A stretch of 64,000 nucleotides of DNA from Psychrobacter sp. 4Bb (GTDB taxonomy: Bacteria > Pseudomonadota > Gammaproteobacteria > Pseudomonadales > Moraxellaceae): NCBI RefSeq assembly GCF_002836735.1, contig NZ_PJAS01000076.1:1-64000 (forward strand), in the 5' to 3' direction. Below the pieces are notes generated by a model, which saw only the letters and a program-made list of their open reading frames with translations, searched no databases and was not told the origin of the DNA. Each line of letters opens with the position of its first letter. The stretch's first letter is position 1. This document shows positions 1 through 8,713 of the stretch, in pieces. The position numbers and the translations under genes were made by a program.

Positions 1-296
1 AGCTGCTATCTAAGTTTTTCTACTTTACGGATAAGGGCGCATTACTTGATAATAGCGCGCGTGCGGATATTTTCAATCAAATGTGGGTGATGGCCAATCC
101 TGATAGTTTCTTAGCCAACAATGATGCGCTCATTGCTTATAACAAGGACTCGCGTGATAAGGGCAAAGAAACAGGTGCGCCAACAGAACAAAGCGCTGGG
201 TATAATTCTGAGTATTTAACCAACCTTACCGATGGTGGGCGATTAATTGGTAATGTGAATAATACAATACGCGACTTCCCACCTACTAGCGACTGA
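1..296 (+). CDS. C-terminal part of an unidentified protein (5' end outside window)
   Basis: The reading frame is open from base 3 to a TGA at 294-296, giving 97 residues that end in PPTSD. I do not recognise the family. The visible part is soluble, polar, rich in Asn, Asp and Ser, and contains no cysteine and no membrane segment. The internal ATG at base 81 has no ribosome binding site, and the frame continues upstream of it, so this is most likely the tail of a longer gene. No function is proposed. Confidence 0.55.
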   Translation, partial: LLSKFFYFTDKGALLDNSARADIFNQMWVMANPDSFLANNDALIAYNKDSRDKGKETGAPTEQSAGYNSEYLTNLTDGGRLIGNVNNTIRDFPPTSD

Positions 297-401
297 ATCA
301 GCGCCTGAATTGTTGTACTTAAAAACTAGTAATGAAAGTGTAATTAAGCAGTAGATAGCAGCCAAACTTAAATAATTTGTATATGAAAAGACGCGTGATT
401 G

Positions 402-1215
402 ATGCCAAGTTCTATTTTTACCATATCCCTATCAACGATAGTGCTCGCGCTAGGCCTGAGCGCCTGCCAGCAGACAAATACCAATGCGGCTAGTAGCGAT
501 ACCGATAGTTGGTCGTGCCAGACTGAAGACACACCTTTTACTTATAGTGTTTGCCGTGTCGATGCTACTGCGTTAGCGAGCGAGCGGTATTCATTACAAC
601 TGTTTTGGCAATCCTCTGATAACAATAAGCCTTTGCTAACCTTTGATACGTTATTGGCCACATTACCAAACAATGAGACCCTCAACTTTGCAATGAATGC
701 AGGCATGTATAATGCACACTATGCGCCGATTGGCTATACCGTCATCGAAGGCAAAGAACTCAAATCGCTAAATACAAAAGAAGGTTGCGGTAATTTTCAT
801 CTATTACCTAATGGGGTTATGTGGTGGGACAGAGCTGGCAAACGTGCAAATCACCGAAAGTAATGCGTTAAATGAGCAGCTAAACAATGGTGATGTGCAG
901 CCTTGGTATGCGACGCAATCGGGTCCTATGCTGGTCATCAATGACGAGATACACCCACAGTTCAACCCCAATAGCAGCTCAATAAAACTGCGTAATGGTG
1001 TTGGCGTTTGCCGTGATGGCAGCATACAGCTCGTTAATAGCGATGAGCCTGTGTCCTTTTATCAGTTTGCAGAGCTATTTAAGGATGAGTTGGGTTGTTC
1101 AAACGCGCTGTTTTTAGACGGTGGTATTGCCTCAGCGTTGTATGCGCCTAGTATCGATAAGCAGGATAAAAAAGAGATGGGCGTGATGATTGGATTGGTT
1201 GAAAATAAAGAGTAA
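402..1215 (+). pseudogene. Frameshifted lipoprotein of the phosphodiester glycosidase (DUF2233/NAGPA-like) family
   Basis: Two overlapping frames together make one protein. The first (402-863) has a lipoprotein signal peptide with lipobox LSAC (Cys22) and the family-like stretches NAGMYN and LLPNGVMWW. The second frame carries on with NVQITES, a SGPMLV segment, GVGVCRDG and the C-terminal LFLDGG motif, ending at 1215. The frames join near 840-842: deleting one A from the AAA triplet there changes GKRAN into GNVQIT, which continues smoothly. Family members are about 250-270 residues, matching the sum of the two parts. The gene is therefore broken by a single-base insertion, or this is a sequencing error. 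The intact protein would be an outer-membrane or periplasmic lipoprotein that may act on phosphodiester-linked sugars. An ATG at 402 is preferred over the TTG at 399. Confidence 0.75.
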
Positions 1216-1248
1216 TGTACCCTGATACTCTTTATTTTCAACTAAGAT

Positions 1249-1292
1249 TAAAAAAGCACTTAGCATGATAATTTCACGCTAAGTGCTTTTTT
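1249..1292. terminator. Bidirectional intrinsic terminator
   Basis: The inverted repeat AAGCACTTAGC / GCTAAGTGCTT has a 13-base loop and is flanked by an A-run on the left and a T-run on the right. It sits between the convergent glycosidase-like gene and hmp, so it can terminate both. Confidence 0.85.
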
Positions 1293-1431
1293 ATAAACGT
1301 TTATTTTGAATATTGTAGTCAAAGAACTCAAAAATGGGTACAAGGCAGCCGACTGCAGATTGTACAAATAGTACATCTAAGGAGGATAACGCCGTAGCGG
1401 TTTAGTAGTTCACCGACTATATGTTAAAAAC

Positions 1432-2628
1432 TTAACCACCCAAGCTCATCTTAGGGCCAAACGGTTCGTAGTGGACGCTATCGACACCATGATCTAATGC
1501 TACTAACCCATCAATCATGCTCTCCATAAACGGCATCGAGCCGCACACATAGATATCGGCAGGCTTAGGCAAGGTAGCAAGCCATGTCTCATCTAACATC
1601 TGCCCAGACTCAAAGTAAAATATATGCTTTTCTACGTTCTCAGCCTTTGCGAGGAGTGCCTCTACCTTATCAGAAAAAGCATGATGAGCGATATTTTGAC
1701 ATGCATAAACCCAGATAATAGGTCGTTTCGGATTGGCCAGTACTTGCGCCTCTAACATAGATAGCACAGGTGTCACTCCAACCCCAGCACTCATCAATAC
1801 CAACGGAATCTCGTTCTGTTGTACCAAATCTTGATTGAGCGCGAAGTCACCAGCTGGTGCTGACAGTAAAACCGTGTCACCCACTTCTAGTTGATCATGC
1901 ATATAGTTAGAAACCAACCCATGATGCTCATTACGATTATCACGTCGAACAGCAAACTGAATGCCTGCATCAGTACTGGCAGAGTATAAAGAATAATGAC
2001 GTAAGGCTATATGGTCGCTGTCTTTTGGGTCTGTTTTCACCGTGATGTATTGACCAGCGGTTAAGGTCAATTTGCTCAGGTCAATATCTTGATTACTATC
2101 TTCATTGTCGTTCACTGGCACTACTGTAAAGGCTGCGATATCCGTAGCAGCCGCTACCTTTTCGGTCACTTTAAAAGGCGCAAACCCCTGCCACATTGCT
2201 TCTTCATACATGCCATGTTCAATCTGGATAAACACGGAGGCGATCTCATCATAAGCTTCTGTCCAAGCGGTAATGATGTCGTCAGTGGCTGCCTCTCCTA
2301 GCACTTCTTTTATCGCCCCAATTAGATGTTTGCCAACGATAGGATAATGCTCAGGCAAAATCTGTAAGGCTCTATGTTTATGGCTAATTTGGGTCACTTG
2401 TGGCAATAATGTGGCCAACTTATCCAAATGCTTGGCAGCTGCTAGCACGGTCATCGCCAGTGCAGTCTGTTGACGTCCCAATTTTTGATTGGTCTCATTA
2501 AAAATATCTAACAGCTCAGGATGCTCATTAAACATATTTTTATAAAACACAGTGGTAATCGCAACGCCATGCTCTTCGAGTACAGGAACAGTTGCGGTGA
2601 CGATTTCTAACGTTTTTGGTGAGGCCAT
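1432..2628 (-). CDS. hmp: Flavohemoprotein, nitric oxide dioxygenase
   Basis: The 398-residue protein has an N-terminal globin domain (about 1-140) followed by FAD- and NAD(P)H-binding reductase domains. It oxidises NO to nitrate with O2 and NAD(P)H in the cytoplasm. With the start at 2628 the key residues fall on the E. coli Hmp numbering: Tyr29 (B10), Gln53, proximal His85 and Tyr95. The reductase part has the FAD motif RHYSLYSAS and the nucleotide motif GVGVTPVLSML. An upstream ATG at 2655 is possible, but only the 2628 ATG is preceded by a purine-rich AAGAGA. The gene stands alone between terminators. A perfect palindrome about 130 bases upstream resembles an NsrR operator, suggesting nitrosative-stress control. 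Identity is confident; regulation is inferred. Confidence 0.95.
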   Translation of the reverse strand: MASPKTLEIVTATVPVLEEHGVAITTVFYKNMFNEHPELLDIFNETNQKLGRQQTALAMTVLAAAKHLDKLATLLPQVTQISHKHRALQILPEHYPIVGKHLIGAIKEVLGEAATDDIITAWTEAYDEIASVFIQIEHGMYEEAMWQGFAPFKVTEKVAAATDIAAFTVVPVNDNEDSNQDIDLSKLTLTAGQYITVKTDPKDSDHIALRHYSLYSASTDAGIQFAVRRDNRNEHHGLVSNYMHDQLEVGDTVLLSAPAGDFALNQDLVQQNEIPLVLMSAGVGVTPVLSMLEAQVLANPKRPIIWVYACQNIAHHAFSDKVEALLAKAENVEKHIFYFESGQMLDETWLATLPKPADIYVCGSMPFMESMIDGLVALDHGVDSVHYEPFGPKMSLGG

Positions 2629-2756
2629 GTTGTTTCTCTTAGTCATTAACTGCATTGATAAATTGAGATGTTAAAAATAATCCGTCTAAACTGGCAATAA
2701 TGAGCGGACCTTTTTACAGTGTCATCAAAATTTTTAGCAAATCAATTCAGAATATT

Positions 2757-2785
2757 GATAACATTCATTTAAAATGAATGTTATC
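2757..2785. promoter_or_regulatory. NsrR-like operator palindrome upstream of hmp
   Basis: GATAACATTCATTT and its exact reverse complement flank a single central A, a perfect 29-base palindrome. Its core CATTTAAAATG matches the centre of the gammaproteobacterial NsrR consensus (ATGCATTTAAAATGCAT). NsrR is the NO-sensing [Fe-S] repressor of hmp in many bacteria, and hmp is the next gene on the minus strand. The match was judged by eye. Confidence 0.75.
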
Positions 2786-2839
2786 ACACTTTACTAGGCA
2801 TACCAATATACAATCAATACAGAGTTCATTTGCATCAAC

Positions 2840-2877
2840 AAAAAAATAGCCGCTATGTTGTCATAACGGCTGTTTTT
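2840..2877 (-). terminator. Intrinsic terminator after the VWA gene
   Basis: Stem AGCCGCTATG / CATAACGGCT (one G-T pair) with a four-base loop. The A-run at 2838-2846 reads as a T-run on the minus strand. Confidence 0.8.
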
Positions 2878-2930
2878 ATAAAGATCCAAGCTGTGTTAAC
2901 AGGCTTTATCAATCAGGTTGAATATCAAAA

Positions 2931-4154
2931 TTACCGTGCCATATATTGAGTCATTTCTTCAACACCATGTAGCGTCATCGGATACATCTTATTTTCGAAC
3001 AGATTTTTAATTTCAACGATGGTCTGCGTATATTGCCAGTAGCTGGGGTTTTCAGGATTGAGCCAAGTGACTTTGTCAAAATGCTCAAGTACACGCTTCA
3101 GCCATACGATGCCCGCTTCATTATTCATATACTCTACGCTACCACCGACTGTCATCAGCTCATAAGGCGACATCGATGCATCACCGACGAAGATAACACG
3201 ATACTCACGGCCATATTTATTGAGCAGCTCAAATGTTGGCATCGGTGCACTATGGCGACGATTGTTGTCCTTCCACACATAGTCATACAAGCAGTTATGA
3301 AAATAAAAGAACTCTAAGGTTTTAAATTCATTTTTTGCCGCAGAAAATAGTTTTTCGAGCGCTTCGACATGGATATCCATACTGCCACCCACATCAAACA
3401 ACATTAGCACTTTGACGCGGTTACGGCGCTCCGCTTGCATATGTATATCGAGCACCCCCTTTTTTGCCGTACGCTTAATCGTCTCATGAATATCTAGCTC
3501 GTCAGCACTGCCGGTCCGTGCAAACTGACGCAGATTGCGTAGCGCCATTTGAATTTGGCGAGTACCGAGCTGATTATCGTCATCGAGGTTACGATATTTA
3601 CGCTGCTCCCAGACTTTTGCTGCGCTACGTTTGCGAGACTCACCACCGACACGCACTCCTTCTGGATGGTCACCATAGGCACCAAATGGCGAAGTGCCGC
3701 CCGTTCCTACCCATTTACTACCACCTTGATGACGCTCTTTTTGCTCTTTTAACCGTTCCTCTAACGCCTTCATCAGCTCTTCAAGTGAACCGTACTTTTT
3801 TAGTAGGCGTCTTTGTTCTTCAGTCAGATTCTTTGGGTCGAGCTTTAGATCCAGCCATTCTTTGGGCACGTCCGTTAGCTTGGCTAATAGCTCATCCATA
3901 TCGAGACTATCGACACCTTCAAAATAATCCGCCATGGCTCGATCGAACTTATCAAAATGGCGCTCGTCTTTGACCATGCACAGTCGAATCAGCCGATACA
4001 TATCTTCGCGGCTAGCAAAAGTAGTCAGTGCTGGATCTTCAGGATGCGACTGCATCATCAGCCCTTTATCTAACGCGGCATTGAGATCGAGCAGCTCGCG
4101 CGTACTGACTGGCACGCCGTAAGTACGCAAGGTATAGAATAGTTTGATAAACAT
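2931..4154 (-). CDS. VWA-domain protein, CoxE-like
   Basis: This 407-residue cytoplasmic protein has an N-terminal helical region, a charged Lys/Glu-rich stretch (about 105-145), a Gly-rich linker and a C-terminal von Willebrand factor A domain (about 245-400). The metal-site motif is DVGGSM, where the canonical DxSxS would have Ser; Gly at this position is, as far as I know, common in this CoxE-like subfamily. It lies just downstream of a MoxR-type AAA ATPase on the same strand (153-base gap). MoxR/VWA pairs are thought to act as chaperones that insert metal or mature target enzymes. The substrate cannot be told from sequence. Confidence 0.88.
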   Translation of the reverse strand: MFIKLFYTLRTYGVPVSTRELLDLNAALDKGLMMQSHPEDPALTTFASREDMYRLIRLCMVKDERHFDKFDRAMADYFEGVDSLDMDELLAKLTDVPKEWLDLKLDPKNLTEEQRRLLKKYGSLEELMKALEERLKEQKERHQGGSKWVGTGGTSPFGAYGDHPEGVRVGGESRKRSAAKVWEQRKYRNLDDDNQLGTRQIQMALRNLRQFARTGSADELDIHETIKRTAKKGVLDIHMQAERRNRVKVLMLFDVGGSMDIHVEALEKLFSAAKNEFKTLEFFYFHNCLYDYVWKDNNRRHSAPMPTFELLNKYGREYRVIFVGDASMSPYELMTVGGSVEYMNNEAGIVWLKRVLEHFDKVTWLNPENPSYWQYTQTIVEIKNLFENKMYPMTLHGVEEMTQYMAR

Positions 4155-4307
4155 AAGAGTCGTATCACTTATTGGCTGATATTATTATCTGGTGATATTG
4201 CTGATATCATTAATTGGTACAGTCACAGGTTGAGCGCTTACGTTGACTTTTACATCAGACATTCGATATTGGATATAAAAGGTTAAAGCCAACGCAAGCG
4301 GCAAACA

Positions 4308-5171
4308 TTATCGACGCATCATATTGGCAAAACGCTGTAATAAACTCACGTCTGCTTCGTTTTTGAGCAATGCGCCATATAATGGTGGGATAGACTTTTC
4401 GCCGCGCAGATTTTCTTCTAGCTCATTCTGAGCCATATCATCAGCAAGTAACAAGGTTAACCAATCGACCAATTCAGACGTTGATGGCGGCTTTTTAAGC
4501 CCCTGAATACCACGCAGCTTATAAAAGATATCCAATGCATCATTAACCAGTTTTTCTTGAATATCTGGAAAATGCACTTCGATGATTTGGCGCATGGTTT
4601 CTTCTTCTGGGAAGTCAATATAATGGAAGAAGCAACGACGTAAAAACGCATCTGGTAGCTCTTTTTCATTGTTTGAAGTAATAATAACCACTGGACGCTG
4701 CGCCGCTGTTATAGTCTCGCCCGTCTCATAAACATAAAAAGACATCTTATCAAGCTCATGTAGCAAATCATTTGGGAACTCGATATCGGCTTTATCAATC
4801 TCATCAATCAGTAGTACGCTACGCTCTGTACTGGTAAAAGCGTCCCACAGCTTACCCGGTTTAATATAGTTGGCAATGTCATAGACCTTATCATCACCTA
4901 ATTGCGAATCCCGCAGGCGTGATACCGCATCATACTCATACAGTCCTTGCTCAGCCTTAGTCGTCGATTTGACGTGCCAAGTAATCAGTGGCATGCCCAA
5001 ACTTTCAGCAACTTCTTCGGCAAGCAATGTCTTACCTGTGCCAGGCTCACCTTTGATCAGCAATGGCTTTTGTAAAGTCATGGCGGCATTTACGGCCAGT
5101 TGCAAATCATCGGTAGCAATATAACTACTGGTACCAGTAAAGTTTTTCTTAGTATTGTCAGCTGTGGTCAT
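4308..5171 (-). CDS. MoxR-family AAA+ ATPase
   Basis: The 287-residue protein has Walker A GEPGTGKT (41-48), Walker B VLLIDEIDKAD, a sensor-1 region ITSNNEKELPDAFLRRC with arginine fingers, and a C-terminal lid domain. These features define the MoxR branch of AAA+ chaperone ATPases. It precedes the CoxE-like VWA gene in the same direction, the usual arrangement in which the ATPase remodels a client recognised through the VWA partner. No upstream client enzyme is obvious here: the neighbour on the other side is a small membrane protein. The start at 5171 is supported by conserved N-terminal spacing to Walker A. Confidence 0.92.
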   Translation of the reverse strand: MTTADNTKKNFTGTSSYIATDDLQLAVNAAMTLQKPLLIKGEPGTGKTLLAEEVAESLGMPLITWHVKSTTKAEQGLYEYDAVSRLRDSQLGDDKVYDIANYIKPGKLWDAFTSTERSVLLIDEIDKADIEFPNDLLHELDKMSFYVYETGETITAAQRPVVIITSNNEKELPDAFLRRCFFHYIDFPEEETMRQIIEVHFPDIQEKLVNDALDIFYKLRGIQGLKKPPSTSELVDWLTLLLADDMAQNELEENLRGEKSIPPLYGALLKNEADVSLLQRFANMMRR

Positions 5172-5382
5172 AATCAGATCTCGATTGTTGTTATAGATGA
5201 GTTGTTATAAATAGATAGGTCTAAAACATGAATGACTAATAAAGAATAAGTTAGTAAAGAATAAATTAGATTAGCACAGCCTGATGCATTGCCAAAATAC
5301 TCATGCGTTCGCATTTATTAACAATTGTTATGTGCAATGTATAGTGAGCAATTATTTATATGCCTAATAAACAGTCGAGCAC

Positions 5383-5413
5383 AAAAAAAGACACGCAGCG
5401 GTGTCTCTTTTTC
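5383..5413 (-). terminator. Intrinsic terminator after the 198-residue membrane protein
   Basis: Stem AGACAC / GTGTCT with loop GCAGCG, flanked by seven A on the left (T-run on the minus strand) and CTTTTT on the right. It separates the membrane-protein gene from the MoxR gene. Confidence 0.7.
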
Positions 5414-5469
5414 GGGTATCAAATAAATTCTAAAACAATAGTACTATCTTAATGCCTAGCCTATTTTTA

Positions 5470-6066
5470 TCACTTATCAGACGTATCGCTATCCGTTTTT
5501 TTAGCCAATGTACTGTCTTTTTTTAAGCTTACATTAGTGTCAGGCTGGTCGGTTACGGTAGCGCCTTCTGGCAAATAGCTGCCTGTGGTCATTTGCAATG
5601 TGGCCTGTGTATCTTCTGCGCTGCGACTACGGGCTTTGTCCAAACTTGATGCAAATGCGCTGCGTATCAGCTGCCATACAAAACCAACGAACAACCCTGC
5701 GACCAGTATCACCAATATCGGCAACATATTGGCAACCGCGCCTGCGTAATCTTTCATCATCACAGCATAGACGACGCTAATACTGGCTGGTGCAAGCTCG
5801 CTCGGATCACCAAGCGCTGTACCTGGTGCTAGTAATACCGCAAACAGAACCATCCAGCTCATACCGCCCAATGGTTTTGGCAGTACACGAGCAACGAGTA
5901 TCCATAGCACTAGTACCAAAACAGCACCGCCCAGATAAGCATACATCGGCAAATCAGCGGGCGGGACATCCTTTACCATTTGGCCCCACCAAATGGCAAT
6001 CTCACCGAGAATGTCACTGATAGACTCTAGCGGTAAGCTATGTAAGATATTTTTTAACCAGTCCAT
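5470..6066 (-). CDS. Conserved-looking inner-membrane protein of unknown function
   Basis: The 198-residue protein has three likely membrane segments at about 42-62, 68-86 and 113-138. A polar C-terminal tail of about 55 residues rich in Thr, Ser, Asp and Lys follows, probably cytoplasmic. I do not recognise a named domain. It is followed by its own terminator and is probably not in one operon with the MoxR gene. A segment between membrane spans 2 and 3 (about 90-110, GDPSELAPAS) is likely a short extracytoplasmic or re-entrant loop. Codon use looks like that of its neighbours. Confidence 0.75.
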   Translation of the reverse strand: MDWLKNILHSLPLESISDILGEIAIWWGQMVKDVPPADLPMYAYLGGAVLVLVLWILVARVLPKPLGGMSWMVLFAVLLAPGTALGDPSELAPASISVVYAVMMKDYAGAVANMLPILVILVAGLFVGFVWQLIRSAFASSLDKARSRSAEDTQATLQMTTGSYLPEGATVTDQPDTNVSLKKDSTLAKKTDSDTSDK

Positions 6067-6327
6067 GCGTGTTTATTTACCTGCGTTTATCGCCGGTGAC
6101 ACAATCTGTGTCTAGCGGTATATGTGCGTTCTGTAGAACCAGAATGAGGCCAACTACATAATGAACTTATGCATTATGTAGGCTTATATATGCATTGCGT
6201 AGGGTGTCAGTTTATCACGACTCTCTACTCAAATGCATGTGAGCAAGTGTGTTGTAGGTTTTTATCGATGCTATTTTCAAGGTAGCGTCCAGATATGTCC
6301 TACCACACTTACTTGCTGACAAATCTA

Positions 6328-6648
6328 TTAATTATAGATGCTGTCCTGCGATTCACGAGCACGCAGCTCTGCTTGACGGCGCATCACGTCTTGCGGCGGC
6401 AACTGCACAAAGTAACCTTGAGACTGCAGTTTTGCCAGTACTTCTTCTTTATCAACACGAGCGAGCTTATCTTTAGTCGCCAAATCCAGATGCATGACGA
6501 ACTTACTACGGCCTAAACCTGCACGGAAATCTTTTGGTAATACGCCAAGCCAGTCTTTGATCTCATCAGTATCGTCAGGATAATCAGGACGCGCAATGTA
6601 GATATACATGTCGTCATGTTTTGGAAATTTATAAATATCGCAATGCAT
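6328..6648 (-). CDS. YcgL-domain protein
   Basis: The protein is 106 residues long when started at the ATG at 6648, which has AGGTGG six bases upstream. The GTG at 6657 lies inside that ribosome binding site and is unlikely to be used. It has the YcgL pattern: an N-terminal CDIYKF strand, MYIYIAR, a middle KFVMHLDL and the C-terminal GYFVQLPP. YcgL proteins are small cytoplasmic proteins of unknown function common in gammaproteobacteria, often near RNase D genes. Here rnd lies about 8 kb away. Confidence 0.88.
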   Translation of the reverse strand: MHCDIYKFPKHDDMYIYIARPDYPDDTDEIKDWLGVLPKDFRAGLGRSKFVMHLDLATKDKLARVDKEEVLAKLQSQGYFVQLPPQDVMRRQAELRARESQDSIYN

Positions 6649-6866
6649 AAAAACCACCTATCAGAAACTATGGGCGTAGGTTAGCATATTTCAGGCAAAT
6701 ACCAGTAGTCGCTTTGCGTTTTGCTATGGTAATTTTTGTCAAAACACACAGACAAAACGCTGATATGAGCGATAAAAATATCATTGTAAAACATAACCTA
6801 TTTGACAGACTTCCCTATCAAAACATTATTTTTGCCAAATTTATTTATTTTAATGGCTTTGATGAC

Positions 6867-6895
6867 TTGTAAAAGCGCTTTGAACCTTTCATAAT
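6867..6895 (+). promoter_or_regulatory. Candidate sigma-70 promoter of the gcv riboswitch transcript
   Basis: TTGTAA (6867-6872) and CATAAT (6890-6895) are 17 bases apart. Transcription would start near 6900-6902, at the first base of the riboswitch P1 stem. The placement fits well, but the elements were matched by eye. Confidence 0.5.
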
Positions 6896-6899
6896 AAAA

Positions 6900-7035
6900 G
6901 CGTTTTTCAGGAGAGAGTTTATCAGCATCGTTTTTGTATTGAACCCTATTGGTTATACAACTATCGCAATTGCTGGATAACCACCGAAGGCGCATCCACC
7001 CTGCCAATCGCTCAGGTAAAAGGACTGAAAAACGC
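6900..7035 (+). ncRNA. Glycine riboswitch, first aptamer
   Basis: P1 is a perfect 11-base-pair stem, GCGTTTTTCAG (6900-6910) with CTGAAAAACGC (7025-7035). The conserved glycine-aptamer blocks are present: GGAGAG after P1, CCACCGAAGG (6981-6990) and CGCTCAGGTAAAAGGAC before the 3' strand of P1. P2 pairs TTATCAGCA with TGCTGGATAA and carries an extra hairpin arm; P3 is short. Glycine binding upstream of gcvT fits activation of glycine cleavage when glycine is abundant. Confidence 0.85.
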
Positions 7036-7046
7036 ATGTCACTGTT

Positions 7047-7100
7047 GTTTGATAGTGTTTAGTAATATGACGCTCATAGCGCACTACTTTTTTATCAAAC
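7047..7100 (+). terminator. Hairpin with T-run in the linker between the two aptamers
   Basis: GTTTGA / TCAAAC and TAGTG / CACTA can pair around the inner stem CGCTcatAGCG. The run TTTTTT (7088-7093) follows CACTAC. This may be an intrinsic terminator acting as expression platform of the first aptamer, or only a structured spacer. Confidence 0.45.
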
Positions 7101-7114
7101 ATAAGGCATAACAA

Positions 7115-7247
7115 ATCTGGAGAGTGGTAAGCACGGACGACGTCTTACCCACCGAAGGGGAGAAAATACGCTATCATCGACGATAGGGCTCATACAACTG
7201 CCCAAAAATGATGGTTCGTGTTGAAAATCTCAGGTCACAGGACAGAT
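7115..7247 (+). ncRNA. Glycine riboswitch, second aptamer
   Basis: Conserved blocks are GGAGAGTGG, CCACCGAAGGGG (7149-7160), ATCTCAGG and GGACAGAT. P1 pairs ATCT with AGAT, P2 pairs GGTAAG with CTTACC, and P3 contains CTATC / GATAG. The aptamer lies 177 bases before the gcvT start. A further stem AAACCGAC / GTTGGTTT (about 7260-7282) and a T-rich run near 7300-7308 may form the expression platform. Confidence 0.92.
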
Positions 7248-7423
7248 AGGGCTTTTGCTTAAACCGACGTTCAGTGTTGGTTTGGCTTACTGCTTTATCT
7301 TTTTTTTCTGTGCTACCCTTGGTTGCAATACTTGCACCCTGCAATGTTGCTTCTCGCTACTATGATACTGCACATCGCTCATTACTCTATCGAGTACGAC
7401 TGATGTACACATAAGGATTTGTT

Positions 7424-8596
7424 ATGACCGACACTCAAAACGCCAACTCTTCAGCTCCTAAGCGCACGCCTCTTTACCAATCTCATATTGATAGTGAGGG
7501 CAAACTGGTCGATTTTTCTGGTTGGGAATTGCCAATTCATTACGGTTCACAAATCGAAGAGCACGAAGCGGTACGCACAGATGCAGGTATGTTTGATGTC
7601 TCACATATGGTTGTGACTGATATCAAAGGTGCTGATACCAAAGCATGGCTACAAAAGCTGCTCGCAAACGATGTCAACAAACTCACCACCACTGGTAAAG
7701 CGCTATACTCTGGCATGCTCAATGAGCAAGGCGGCGTCATCGATGATTTGATCGTCTACCTGATGAATGCAGAAGAAACTGAGTACCGTATCGTCTCTAA
7801 CGCGGCCACTCGTGACAAGGACTTAGCACAGTTTAATAAAGTCGCCGAAGGCTTTGATATTACGATTACCGAGCGTCCTGAGCTTGCGATGCTTGCCGTG
7901 CAAGGTCCAAATGCTATTGCAAAACTGGCTCAAGCCAAACCAAACTGGGCAGATACCTTAGCAGCACTAAAACCTTTCGTTGGTGCTGACTTGACCGATA
8001 TCGAAGGCACCGATTGGTTTGTAGCTCGTACCGGCTATACTGGTGAAGATGGCGTCGAAGTCATTATGCATGCCGATGATGCCCCTGCTTTCTTTGAGCA
8101 GCTAAAAGCAAATGGCATCAAACCTGCCGGTCTTGGCGCACGTGATACCTTGCGTATGGAAGCAGGCATGAACCTTTATGGCCATGACATGGACGAGACC
8201 ATCAGCCCTTACGAGTGCAACATGGGCTGGACGCTAGCGCTCAAAGACGACCGCGCCTTTGTCGGTCGTGAAGCATTGGTCAGCAAACGTAAGCAGTCAA
8301 AAGAAGACAACACCGCTATGAAGCAAGTGGGCTTGCTATTGACCACGCGCGGCGTATTGCGTGAAGGCATGACAGTGACTATCAATCAAGGCACTGATAA
8401 CGAGCAAACTGGCATTATCACCAGCGGTACATTCTCCCCTAGCCTAAAAAATTCAATCGCGATTGCTCGTGTACCTACCAGCTTATCAGAAGATGACAGC
8501 GTACAAGTCGATCTACGCGGCAAAGGTAAATTCGTCGATGTACGCGTACTAAAGCTACCTTTTGTCCGTAACGGCAAGCAACAGTTTGACTCTTAG
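7424..8596 (+). CDS. gcvT: Aminomethyltransferase, glycine cleavage T protein
   Basis: The 390-residue protein takes the aminomethyl group from the H-protein lipoyl arm, releases ammonia and forms 5,10-methylene-tetrahydrofolate. Family signatures include GWELPIHYG near the N-terminus, [19 protein letters not shown] in the middle and [18 protein letters not shown], followed by a C-terminal barrel domain. The length is slightly above the common 360-375 because of a polar N-terminal extension. AAGGA lies a few bases upstream of the ATG. It is the first gene of the gcv locus and directly follows the glycine riboswitch. Confidence 0.97.
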   Translation: MTDTQNANSSAPKRTPLYQSHIDSEGKLVDFSGWELPIHYGSQIEEHEAVRTDAGMFDVSHMVVTDIKGADTKAWLQKLLANDVNKLTTTGKALYSGMLNEQGGVIDDLIVYLMNAEETEYRIVSNAATRDKDLAQFNKVAEGFDITITERPELAMLAVQGPNAIAKLAQAKPNWADTLAALKPFVGADLTDIEGTDWFVARTGYTGEDGVEVIMHADDAPAFFEQLKANGIKPAGLGARDTLRMEAGMNLYGHDMDETISPYECNMGWTLALKDDRAFVGREALVSKRKQSKEDNTAMKQVGLLLTTRGVLREGMTVTINQGTDNEQTGIITSGTFSPSLKNSIAIARVPTSLSEDDSVQVDLRGKGKFVDVRVLKLPFVRNGKQQFDS

Positions 8597-8713
8597 GTCT
8601 TATAAATTCTATCATTAGAGCGCGTTGTCATTTTGCGCGCAATTATAAAAATGGCAACACGCCTAGCCTCCATTATTTTTGTTAATTAACCTCTATCACT
8701 TAGGAGAGAGACC

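Larger units (their letters stand above)
2629..2930. other. Intergenic region hmp / VWA gene
   Basis: No gene is visible. The region holds the hmp promoter area with the NsrR-like palindrome and the terminator of the upstream VWA gene. Confidence 0.7.

Noticed and set aside
3350..3400. Gly in the VWA metal motif (DVGGSM) taken as loss of function
   Set aside because: Gly at this place is, to my knowledge, common in CoxE-like relatives, so it is probably a subfamily trait.
6798..7037. 79-codon minus-strand frame before gcvT
   Set aside because: It lies antisense over the first glycine-riboswitch aptamer, has no recognisable domain, and its sequence is explained by the RNA structure.
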